Assembly: GCA_910584735.1 (NCBI GenBank)
Contig: CAJUBM010000068.1
Coordinates: forward strand, 1-16,149
Source: an uncultured Muribaculaceae bacterium
Lineage (GTDB): Bacteria; Bacteroidota; Bacteroidia; Bacteroidales; Muribaculaceae
Length of the DNA stretch: 16,149 nucleotides
Direction of reading: 5' to 3'
In this document: positions 6,634 through 14,500 of the stretch, piece by piece
Position numbering within the stretch: the first letter of the stretch is position 1
How the letters are laid out: each line of letters starts with the position of its first letter
The notes under the pieces: model-generated
Database searches by the model: none
The model's input: the letters and a program-made list of their open reading frames with translations, nothing else
What the model was told of the DNA's origin: nothing
Made by a program: the position numbers and the translations under genes

Positions 6634-7926
6634 ATGATAATGCTGGAATCAAACCCGATGAGTGCCACAGTGCTTCTCGGAGTAGGTATATTTCTGATTA
6701 TGACCCTGGTGTTGGTAGCAGTGCTGCTGATTGCCAAAAAATTCCTCGTAAGCTCGGGGAATGTCACCGTAACCATCAACAACGACCGCAAGGTCGATGT
6801 GGCTGCCGGCGCACCGTTGCTTTCGGCACTTGCCACACAGAACGTATTCCTCCCTTCGGCCTGCGGAGGTAAAGGAAGCTGCGCCCAGTGCCGCGTACAG
6901 GTGGAATCGGGTGCCGGCGAGATACTTCCCACCGAGGCCGTGCATTTCACCCGCAAGGAAATCAAGGACAACTGGCGCCTGGCATGCCAGGTAAAGGTGA
7001 AGAACGACCTTGACATAAAAGTTGCCGCATCGGTGCTCGACATCAAGGAATATGAATGTACCGTAATATCAAACAAAAACGTGGCCACATTCATCAAGGA
7101 ATTCATCGTAGCCCTGCCAAAAGGGGAGCATATGGACTTTATCCCCGGATCATATGCCCAGATTAAGATTCCCCCCTTCCATATCGACTACGACAAGGAT
7201 ATCGACAAAGCCTCTATCGGCGACGAGTATCTGCCGGCATGGGAGAAATTCGGCCTGTTCGGCCTTAAGTGCGTAAACACCGAGACTACCGTACGCGCCT
7301 ACTCCATGGCAAACTACCCTGCCGAGGGAGACCGTTTCATGCTTACCGTGCGCATCGCCACCCCGCCGTTCAAGCCGAAACCCGAGGTCGGATTCATGGA
7401 CGTGAATCCCGGCATCGCATCAAGCTATATCTTCACCCTTAAACCGGGCGACAAGGTGATGATGAGCGGCCCCTACGGCGACTTCCACCCCAACTTCAAC
7501 TCAAAGGCAGAGATGATATGGGTTGGCGGCGGCGCAGGTATGGCCCCCCTCCGCGCACAAATTATGCACATGACCAAGACACTGAAGACCACCGACCGCG
7601 AAATGCACTATTTCTACGGTGCGCGCGCACTAAACGAGGTGTTCTATCTCAACGACTTCCTGCAACTGGAAAAGGAGTTCCCCAATTTCCACTTCCATCT
7701 GGCCCTTGACCGTCCCGATCCGGCTGCCGATAAAGCGGGGGTGAAATACACTCCCGGATTCGTACACCAGGTGATGCTCGACACCTATCTCAAAGACCAC
7801 GAATCGCCCGAAGACATCGAATATTACATGTGCGGTCCCGGCCCGATGAGCAACGCCGTAAACAAGATGCTCGACTCACTGGGTGTGGATCCCGAAAGCA
7901 TCCATTACGATAACTTCGGAGGCTAA
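6634..7926 (+). CDS. nqrF: Na+-translocating NADH:quinone oxidoreductase subunit F (NADH dehydrogenase subunit)
   Basis: NqrF is the electron-entry subunit: NADH reduces its FAD, and electrons pass on through a [2Fe-2S] cluster. The 430-residue product has one N-terminal membrane helix (about 12-34). A plant-type ferredoxin domain follows, with Cys77, Cys83, Cys86 and Cys118 as cluster ligands. The ferredoxin-reductase domain has the FAD motif RAYSMANYP (221-229), the NADH motif GGGAGMAPLR (298-307) and the C-terminal CGPGPM (400-405), and the chain ends in FGG. The start at 6634 is the first of three nearby in-frame ATGs (also 6640 and 6658); all leave the helix intact, so the exact start is uncertain by up to eight residues. 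It is the last nqr gene. Confidence 0.97.
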   Translation: MIMLESNPMSATVLLGVGIFLIMTLVLVAVLLIAKKFLVSSGNVTVTINNDRKVDVAAGAPLLSALATQNVFLPSACGGKGSCAQCRVQVESGAGEILPTEAVHFTRKEIKDNWRLACQVKVKNDLDIKVAASVLDIKEYECTVISNKNVATFIKEFIVALPKGEHMDFIPGSYAQIKIPPFHIDYDKDIDKASIGDEYLPAWEKFGLFGLKCVNTETTVRAYSMANYPAEGDRFMLTVRIATPPFKPKPEVGFMDVNPGIASSYIFTLKPGDKVMMSGPYGDFHPNFNSKAEMIWVGGGAGMAPLRAQIMHMTKTLKTTDREMHYFYGARALNEVFYLNDFLQLEKEFPNFHFHLALDRPDPAADKAGVKYTPGFVHQVMLDTYLKDHESPEDIEYYMCGPGPMSNAVNKMLDSLGVDPESIHYDNFGG

Positions 7927-7939
7927 TGCCTAAAAGAGA

Positions 7940-7976
7940 TAAGTAACCGGCCAAAATAATTTTGACCGGTTACTTA
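7940..7976 (+). terminator. Hairpin at the end of the nqr operon
   Basis: An inverted repeat begins 13 bases after the nqrF stop. The arm taagtaaccggccaaaat pairs back on itself through attttgaccggttactta, with one C/A mismatch (7951/7965) and a very tight loop, giving about 17 pairs. There is no long U-tract on either side, so this may be a 3'-end stabilising or bidirectional hairpin rather than a textbook intrinsic terminator. It separates nqrF from murB, which begins 52 bases later. Confidence 0.65.
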
Positions 7977-8028
7977 GAATCAAATCCAACCACAAACAGC
8001 CTCCAACGCCTTTAACGGCCCATAAGCA

Positions 8029-9078
8029 ATGGTTAGAATCACAGAAAACGCCAACATAACACATATGACCACATTCGGCCTCCCGGCCGAATGTGGCCGT
8101 TTGATAGAATATTCCTCACCTGCCGACCTGGAAACGCTGTATGATGACCGTACACTGTTCTCCGAGTTCATCCAGATTGGGGGAGGGAGCAACCTGCTCT
8201 TCGTAAACGGACGCTATGACGGCACGGTATTGCATTGCGCCGACAAATCAGTAGAGTGGCTGAACGAATACAGCGAAAATCCGGTGATGCTATGCGGAGC
8301 CGGGCTGGAGCTTGACGAGGCCTGCCGCATAGCGGCCGAGAAAGGGCTGTGGGGACTGGAAAACCTGTCAGGCATCCCCGGTTCGGTCGGTGGTGCATGT
8401 GTACAGAACGCCGGAGCCTACGGCGTGGAAATCAAGGATGTGCTTGATTATCTCGAAGTCTTCGACAACACACCGGGAGAAGGCGCAATCCATACAATGG
8501 ACTGCGGCGACTGCCATTATGGCTACCGCGATTCGATATTCAAACAGCCGGAGAACCGCACCCGGCTGATAATCGCAAAAGTTGCTTTCGCGCTTTCCAC
8601 ACGCCCGAATCCTATACTGGCCTACAAAGGTGTGACGGACGAACTCGGAGTGGAGCTTCCGCTAACACCACAGGAAACAGAGGCGATAACACCCTCGGAT
8701 ATACGCTGTGCTATTCTTGCCATACGCTCCCGCAAACTCCCGAATCCCGATTCCACAGGCAGCGCGGGCTCATTCTTTAAAAACCCGGTAGTGACCGAAA
8801 GCTGTTATAGGAATATCTGTACCCGTTCCGGCATGGAGCCGTCAGGCCACCGCCTGCCTGACGGCAACATAAAGCTCTCTGCCGCATGGCTTATAGACAA
8901 AGCCGGATGTAAGGATTTCACCCGGGGAGGGGCATCCCTTTGGCCTTCCCAGCCCTTGGTGATAGTAAACAGCCACAATGCCACGGGCGAGGACGTCTAC
9001 CATCTCTGTCAGCACATCATAGCCACGGTAGAAAACACTTTCGGTGTCCGTCTCTCACCCGAGGTAGTCTTCATCTGA
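8029..9078 (+). CDS. murB: UDP-N-acetylenolpyruvoylglucosamine reductase
   Basis: MurB is a cytoplasmic FAD enzyme that reduces UDP-GlcNAc-enolpyruvate with NADPH to UDP-MurNAc, the second committed step of peptidoglycan synthesis. The product is 349 residues, close to the E. coli (type I) enzyme. The FAD-binding part shows IGGGSNLLF (50-58) and SGIPGSVGGACVQNAGAYG (114-132). The expected catalytic residues are present: Arg167 in YGYRDS, the proton donor Ser248 in GSAGSFFKNP, and Glu345 in SPEVVF at the C-terminus. The start ATG at 8029 fits the usual short N-terminus leading to the TTFG motif. It is followed by murA, the preceding step of the pathway, after 80 bases; no TAnnTTTG promoter is seen directly upstream. 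Confidence 0.96.
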   Translation: MVRITENANITHMTTFGLPAECGRLIEYSSPADLETLYDDRTLFSEFIQIGGGSNLLFVNGRYDGTVLHCADKSVEWLNEYSENPVMLCGAGLELDEACRIAAEKGLWGLENLSGIPGSVGGACVQNAGAYGVEIKDVLDYLEVFDNTPGEGAIHTMDCGDCHYGYRDSIFKQPENRTRLIIAKVAFALSTRPNPILAYKGVTDELGVELPLTPQETEAITPSDIRCAILAIRSRKLPNPDSTGSAGSFFKNPVVTESCYRNICTRSGMEPSGHRLPDGNIKLSAAWLIDKAGCKDFTRGGASLWPSQPLVIVNSHNATGEDVYHLCQHIIATVENTFGVRLSPEVVFI

Positions 9079-9090
9079 GGCGCATATCTA

Positions 9091-9132
9091 TCTCCGTTAA
9101 CCCATTCTACTAAAATTTCTTCTCTCCGTTAA
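9091..9132. repeat. Two exact 10-base direct repeats upstream of murA
   Basis: TCTCCGTTAA occurs at 9091-9100 and again at 9123-9132, start to start 32 bases, about three DNA turns. Both copies lie in the 80-base gap between murB and murA. The spacing would suit two sites on one DNA face, but no regulator is known to me and chance is possible. Confidence 0.3.
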
Positions 9133-9158
9133 TATAAACCCTCTCCCAACAGATTGCC

Positions 9159-10475
9159 GTGAGTTCATTCGTCATAGAAGGAGGCCGCAAACTGAGCGGC
9201 GAAATCTCCCCCCAGGGAGCGAAAAACGAGGCGTTGCAGGTAATAGCAGCAACCCTCCTTACACCTGAGCCGGTGGAAATCACCAATGTGCCTGAAATAC
9301 GCGATGTCAAGAACCTCATTCTCCTGCTCGAGCAGATGGGTGTGACGGTGAAACGCATCGAGAAAGGGCGTTATATATTCCAGGCCAAGGACATAGATAC
9401 GGACTACACCCTGAGCGATGATTTTATAAAACGCTGCGCGGCTCTCCGGGGTTCCGTGCTGGTGGTAGGCCCCCTGCTGGGACGCTTCGGCAAAGCATAC
9501 TTTCCCAAACCCGGAGGAGACCAGATAGGGCGCCGAAAGGTTGACACCCATATACAAGGCTTCATAAACCTCGGAGCCTCATGCCGGTATGTGTCCGAAA
9601 AAGGAGCATATCTGTTAGAAGTCCCCGAATCCGGCTATCTGAAAGGGTGCTATATGCTCCTTGACGAGGCATCCGTCACCGGCACTGCCAACATACTCAT
9701 GGCGGCCGCCTATGCCGACGGTCCCACGACAATCTACAACGCCGCATGCGAACCATACGTGCAGCAGACCTCGCGCCTGTTGGAAGCCATGGGATGGCGC
9801 ATCGGTGGAATCGGGTCAAACCTTATCACCATCGGCGGACGCATCTCACACCCCACCACGGCCATCCACCGAATACTACCAGATATGATAGAGGTGGGCA
9901 GCTTTATCGGTATGGCGGCTATAACCCAAAGCTCCATAACGATAAAGAACGTGAGTGTGGAAAACCTCGGTATCATTCCCGAGAGTTTCCGTCGTCTCGG
10001 CATAACCGTAGAGCAGCAGGGCGATGACCTCTTCATCCCCGCCAAGGAGAGCTATATAGTAGATACCGCCCTTGACGGCTCGATAATGAATATAGCGGAT
10101 GCCCCGTGGCCCGGTCTTACACCCGACCTACTGAGTGTGATGCTCGTAGTGGCAACCCAGTGCCGAGGTAGCGTTCTCATCCATCAGAAAATGTTTGAGA
10201 GCCGCCTATTCTTCGTTGACCGACTGATAGATATGGGCGCCCAGATAATACTCTGCGACCCCCATCGCGCCGTAGTTATAGGCCACGACCACAAATTCAC
10301 CCTCCGTGGCAACCGCATGAGTTCGCCCGACATACGTGCCGGCATAGCCATGCTCTTGGCGGCCATGTCGGCCAAAGGCAACAGCGTGATAGGCAACATC
10401 GAGCAGATTGACCGTGGATATGAGGATATAGACCTGCGCCTCAACCAGTTAGGAGCATCCATCACACGTCTCTAA
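9159..10475 (+). CDS. murA: UDP-N-acetylglucosamine 1-carboxyvinyltransferase, Asp-type (fosfomycin-insensitive) active site
   Basis: MurA transfers enolpyruvate from PEP to UDP-GlcNAc, the first committed step of peptidoglycan synthesis, in the cytoplasm. The 438-residue product has the EPSP-synthase-like fold signatures: GAKNEA with Lys22-Asn23, the active-site loop PGGDQIGRR (118-126) and the catalytic Asp323 in LTPDLLSV. In E. coli the loop reads PGGC, and its Cys115 is alkylated by fosfomycin; here the position is Asp121, as in other naturally fosfomycin-insensitive MurA enzymes. The start is GTG at 9159, chosen because the encoded SSFVIEGGRKLSGEI matches the standard N-terminus and no upstream in-frame ATG fits. 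The gene lies 80 bases after murB and 34 before queD. Confidence 0.96.
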   Translation: MSSFVIEGGRKLSGEISPQGAKNEALQVIAATLLTPEPVEITNVPEIRDVKNLILLLEQMGVTVKRIEKGRYIFQAKDIDTDYTLSDDFIKRCAALRGSVLVVGPLLGRFGKAYFPKPGGDQIGRRKVDTHIQGFINLGASCRYVSEKGAYLLEVPESGYLKGCYMLLDEASVTGTANILMAAAYADGPTTIYNAACEPYVQQTSRLLEAMGWRIGGIGSNLITIGGRISHPTTAIHRILPDMIEVGSFIGMAAITQSSITIKNVSVENLGIIPESFRRLGITVEQQGDDLFIPAKESYIVDTALDGSIMNIADAPWPGLTPDLLSVMLVVATQCRGSVLIHQKMFESRLFFVDRLIDMGAQIILCDPHRAVVIGHDHKFTLRGNRMSSPDIRAGIAMLLAAMSAKGNSVIGNIEQIDRGYEDIDLRLNQLGASITRL

Positions 10476-10509
10476 TTCTCCATACCTAACCCAGATTCAC
10501 CGTCACCTA

Positions 10510-10869
10510 ATGTATTACGTCTCAAAGCGCATGGAGATAGCCGGTTCCCACCGGCTTAAGCTAAGCTATGAAAGTGCCTGCACCCGTCTGCACGGCCATA
10601 ACTGGATTGTAACTGTATACTGCCGCGCAACGACACTCAATGCCGATGGCATGGTCTGTGATTTCAAGCATATAAAAGACCGCATACATGGCTATCTTGA
10701 CCATGGCAACTTCAACGACCTGCTTCCGTTCAACCCTACTGCCGAGAATATAGCCCGCTGGATTACCGAGCAGATTCCTGAGTGCTATAAGACCTCCGTA
10801 CAGGAAAGTGAAGGCAATATGGCAGTCTATGTCAGCGATGACTGCGTTGGCGAAAATCTCCCTCTATAA
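10510..10869 (+). CDS. queD: 6-carboxytetrahydropterin synthase
   Basis: QueD converts 7,8-dihydroneopterin triphosphate to 6-carboxy-5,6,7,8-tetrahydropterin, the second step from GTP toward queuosine and other 7-deazaguanines. The 119-residue length is normal for this tunnel-fold family. Zinc ligands are His14 (AGSHRL), His28 and His30 (RLHGHNW); the catalytic Cys24 is in CTRLHGH, and His65 in LDHGNFND belongs to the active-site network. Glu79 in TAENIA and the late acidic ESEGN segment fit the substrate-binding region. The upstream GTP cyclohydrolase I is not in the window. queE follows after 12 bases, so the two are very likely co-transcribed. Confidence 0.94.
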   Translation: MYYVSKRMEIAGSHRLKLSYESACTRLHGHNWIVTVYCRATTLNADGMVCDFKHIKDRIHGYLDHGNFNDLLPFNPTAENIARWITEQIPECYKTSVQESEGNMAVYVSDDCVGENLPL

Positions 10870-10881
10870 TACCACGCCCGG

Positions 10882-11466
10882 ATGAAGATAAACGAGATTT
10901 TCTATTCCCTCCAGGGAGAGGGATTCCACACGGGAACCCCCGCCGTATTCGTACGGTTTTCCGGCTGCAACCTCCGTTGCCCTTTCTGCGACACAGACCA
11001 TCACCAAGTGGGGGAGATGTCGCCGCAAGAAATCCTCGCCGAGGCCGGGCGATACCCCTCGCGCCACGTCGTGTTCACAGGAGGCGAGCCAGCACTGCAA
11101 CTAAACACCGAGCTTTTAGACCTTTTTCATAGCGCGGGCTACTACATCCAGATCGAGACCAACGGCACATTGCCGGTACCGTACGAATCAATCGACTGGA
11201 TTACGTGTTCCCCAAAGTTTGAATTTACAGACACCCCCGCGTCTCTTAAGATTCAGCGCATAGATGAACTAAAGGTGGTGTTCGACGGCAGAAACAACAT
11301 GTCGCTCTACGATGCCATAGCCTGCCGCCACTACAGCCTGCAACCATGCGACACCCGCGATACCGACCGCAACACAGCTATCACCGCCGCAGCCATAGAC
11401 TACTGCCTCCGCAATCCCCGATGGCGTCTGTCGCTCCAAACCCACAAACTCCTCTCAATACAATAG
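10882..11466 (+). CDS. queE: 7-carboxy-7-deazaguanine synthase (radical SAM)
   Basis: QueE is a radical S-adenosylmethionine enzyme that rearranges the QueD product, 6-carboxytetrahydropterin, into 7-carboxy-7-deazaguanine in the queuosine pathway. The 194-residue product has the 4Fe-4S motif CNLRCPFC (Cys29, Cys33, Cys36), preceded by SLQGEG (9-14) and followed by FTGGEP (65-70), ETNGT (92-96) and a CSPK segment (109-112). It is a short version of the radical SAM barrel, as usual for QueE. It starts 12 bases after queD. The next pathway enzyme, QueC, is not in the window. A long inverted repeat begins 10 bases after the stop. Confidence 0.95.
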   Translation: MKINEIFYSLQGEGFHTGTPAVFVRFSGCNLRCPFCDTDHHQVGEMSPQEILAEAGRYPSRHVVFTGGEPALQLNTELLDLFHSAGYYIQIETNGTLPVPYESIDWITCSPKFEFTDTPASLKIQRIDELKVVFDGRNNMSLYDAIACRHYSLQPCDTRDTDRNTAITAAAIDYCLRNPRWRLSLQTHKLLSIQ

Positions 11467-11476
11467 CGCAACACCG

Positions 11477-11544
11477 TTTATCTATACAACAAGCGCGAGA
11501 TACGGCTGATTCTTTCCGTATCTCGCGCTTGTTGTGTAGATAAA
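11477..11544. terminator. Near-perfect 29-bp inverted repeat between convergent genes, probable bidirectional terminator
   Basis: The arms 11477-11505 and 11516-11544 are reverse complements except for one T/G position that can pair as G-U, with a 10-base loop (ctgattcttt). The repeat lies between the queE stop (11466) and the stop of the minus-strand surface-protein gene (11557), filling nearly all of the gap. Such a stem would end or protect both transcripts. No strong U-tract lies on either side. The stem is unusually long for an ordinary terminator. Confidence 0.75.
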
Positions 11545-11556
11545 GTTTCTATTTAC

Positions 11557-14500
11557 TTACTTGACAAGCACCTTTACCGCCTCATTAGAAACCGTGACCA
11601 CATATACTCCGGGTAACGTTTCAATCGCGATAGAGTCAGACATCGGTACGCCTTGCCACAGAACAACGCCATCGGCACAAGTAACCATTGTATAAAGCCC
11701 TTCGGCTCCTTCTATTACGATTCTGCCGACATCCGAACGCACCTTTACAACCGAATTGTCTGAAACAGTCTCCAGACCGACAGTTGAGACATTTATGATA
11801 TTGGAAAAATAGGATTCCCCTTTATCATATACAGCCGTCACAGCATATTTAGGCCGTTGGTTCGGAGCAAAAGGCTCGACATATCCCGGTTCTGTTACTA
11901 TTTCATCCGATACTTTCACGCCGTCACGATAAACGTTATATCCCAGCAAGGTCAAATCAATCGGTTGCGCATCAGCCGGAACATAGGATATATCATCTAT
12001 GAGAAGGACAAATGCATTACGCGACACGCAACGGATGGCGAAATATCGCGTACCTTCCGGGAGCGAGACAGAGTATTGCGTCCAGTTAGCGGGAACATTC
12101 GATGCGATACCTTTCACACGCTCAAAACTTGCAATCTCCTTATCAGACGTAGATGTAAGTACTTCGATAGACTCCAAGCCGTACATATCGCTATAGCTTC
12201 GGGCATAGAAAGTTATTGTTTGGGCATCCCCTGACAACTCAGGAGAAATCAGCCAATCATTGTTCTGGCCGTCAACATCGCCGAACGCCGCCAACATCTG
12301 GTCTCCCGAATGAGGCATCCATCCGGTAGGCTCCCCGGCTCCGTTAATTAGAAGGAGGCCTGCATGAGCAGGGTTGAAAACCTGGAAAGCCATCGGCTTG
12401 CCTGCGTTATCATACGATATATTATTGCTTGAAGTGTTGTTGACAGTGTAAGTCCCGGGGCCTCCGTCAACATCAACAACAGTCCAATCTCCGATATTTT
12501 CAATCGCGAACTCTTCATAGCCTTCGAAATTGTCAGTCACAGGTTCAGGGTCAAGCACACAGTCTCCAAGAGCCGACCACTCGAGACTGACGTTTCCATC
12601 CCCATAGCATCCTGACAAATCCTGAACCGATGGATAATTGGGCATCTCCACACTTACCGACTTCCCAATAAGGATATTGTTCGCCAGATTCTCATCCTCG
12701 TTATAGATAATCTTAACACCGAACGACACGTTTTTTGACATCGCTACAGACGGCATAATCTTGAAATCAAAGCCGGCTGTCTCAAGTGGCTCCAAAGGCA
12801 CTCCGGGCAAGCTCTGTAGGAAGGCTCCATTTGCCCAGATTTCAACCTCATAACCGTCAACCCTTTCAGTTCCAATATTAATAAGAGATGCTGTAACAGC
12901 AGCCTCGGTTCCCACCTTTATTTTATCAGACGAGACAATGCTTATCGCAGATAAATCATGCTGTGCAGGGTCGTGCACCACCAAGTTGTCTACATGCATG
13001 TGCCTGCCGACACTCCCGGTACTTCCCCGCAGACCAATCTGTATGAAATCAGAGCAGTCAACACCCGACAGAGGCACACGTGCGATATTCCATCCGGCCT
13101 TAGCCTTAGAATAATCCACATTGAAAAGCGGCTGGAAGCTACCATGTCGGGATGCTACCTCAGCGGTCAGCGTACCCTCCATTCCGTCGGAATAATAATA
13201 CCAAAAATCAAATACGGGAGCCTTAGCCTTGCTGACATTGATCTTACCGGAATATATCAACGCTTCGTCCTGATTGCTTTGGGGGATGAACGTCAACAGG
13301 CCTCCATCTCCGTCATGAGGATTGGCAATCGGACTCAGTCCGACTATAGAGGTAAACCAACGGCCTCCCTCACCTGACAGATACTGACCCCAGGGCGATG
13401 TCTGGTTTATAGCCTGGGGGAAAGATTCTTTGAAAGGCAGATTCAATGATGAGCCTAAAGCAAGGATGTTTGAACGTGCCGAATTTCCCATACCCTTATC
13501 ATTGACAGCGGCCACAGACCATGCAAACAAATCCTGTCCATCAATGACAGGCACAAATCTATATTGATTCTCTGAAAGTCCCTCCTTGATTATTTCAGAT
13601 TCCGAATCAATTACCATATATCTGAGGACTGAGGAATCAATATAGCCCCCGTTAGCCCCGGATAACGGAGCATCCCACGTAAGTGTTACTACACCTGCTT
13701 CCTCGCTGATACGCACATTCCTCGGCAGTCCCGGAATATCATCTCCTACAAAGACAGTGCCCTTGGCGGCCAATCCGCGCTTATCTCCATCAAAAGCACG
13801 AATCACATACTCGTTAAAACCGGCTGCCGGGCTATCATCATGCCAGCTATAGGGAGTATTAACTTCTACAGGCGAGATAGTGTGTAGAACTTCTTCACCA
13901 CGATATATTTCAACCTTCGATAAGGATGACAGTTGTTCAGAACCTATATTTAAGGAAGGAGTCACAAAAGCGATAGTGGCGCCCAAAGCTCCATTCTTAT
14001 CAGCCGTAATGGCAAGATCGGTCACAGAAGATGGAGCAGACACGTCTGACTCCTCCACGACTTTAAGATTATCCACTATTACAACGTCCATATACTTATC
14101 GCTGCAAGCATGAATCCCGACATAATAGTCACCTCCTGTCTCCACCTGTATAAGCCCGGAAACCTCCTGGGGCGTCTTTACATCATATTCTTGTTCAGTG
14201 ATTACAGTGGCGACAGCACCGGTGGTAACACCTTCCAAAGTCGCAGAGGAGCCGAGAACTATCTCTACCTTCTCAGGATAACGCCATCCTCCACGCGCAC
14301 CGACCCTAAGGGATATATTATAAAGTTTATCTCCTTCCAAATGAATCGGCGGAGAGATGAGCCAGTCATCTTTCGGATTTGAGGAGCTGTACGTACACTG
14401 CATATCCCCCTCCATATCATCTTCATAATAATTGTGCGCCCAAGTCTTTCCATCGCCATGGACATCAATTATCGTATAAAGTTCCCCGACATTAACATTA

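Noticed and set aside
3178..8040. TGGTTAGAATC found both in the nqrA-nqrB gap (3178-3188) and at the murB start (8030-8040)
   Set aside because: In the second case it is simply the murB start codons; no wider similarity surrounds the two sites.
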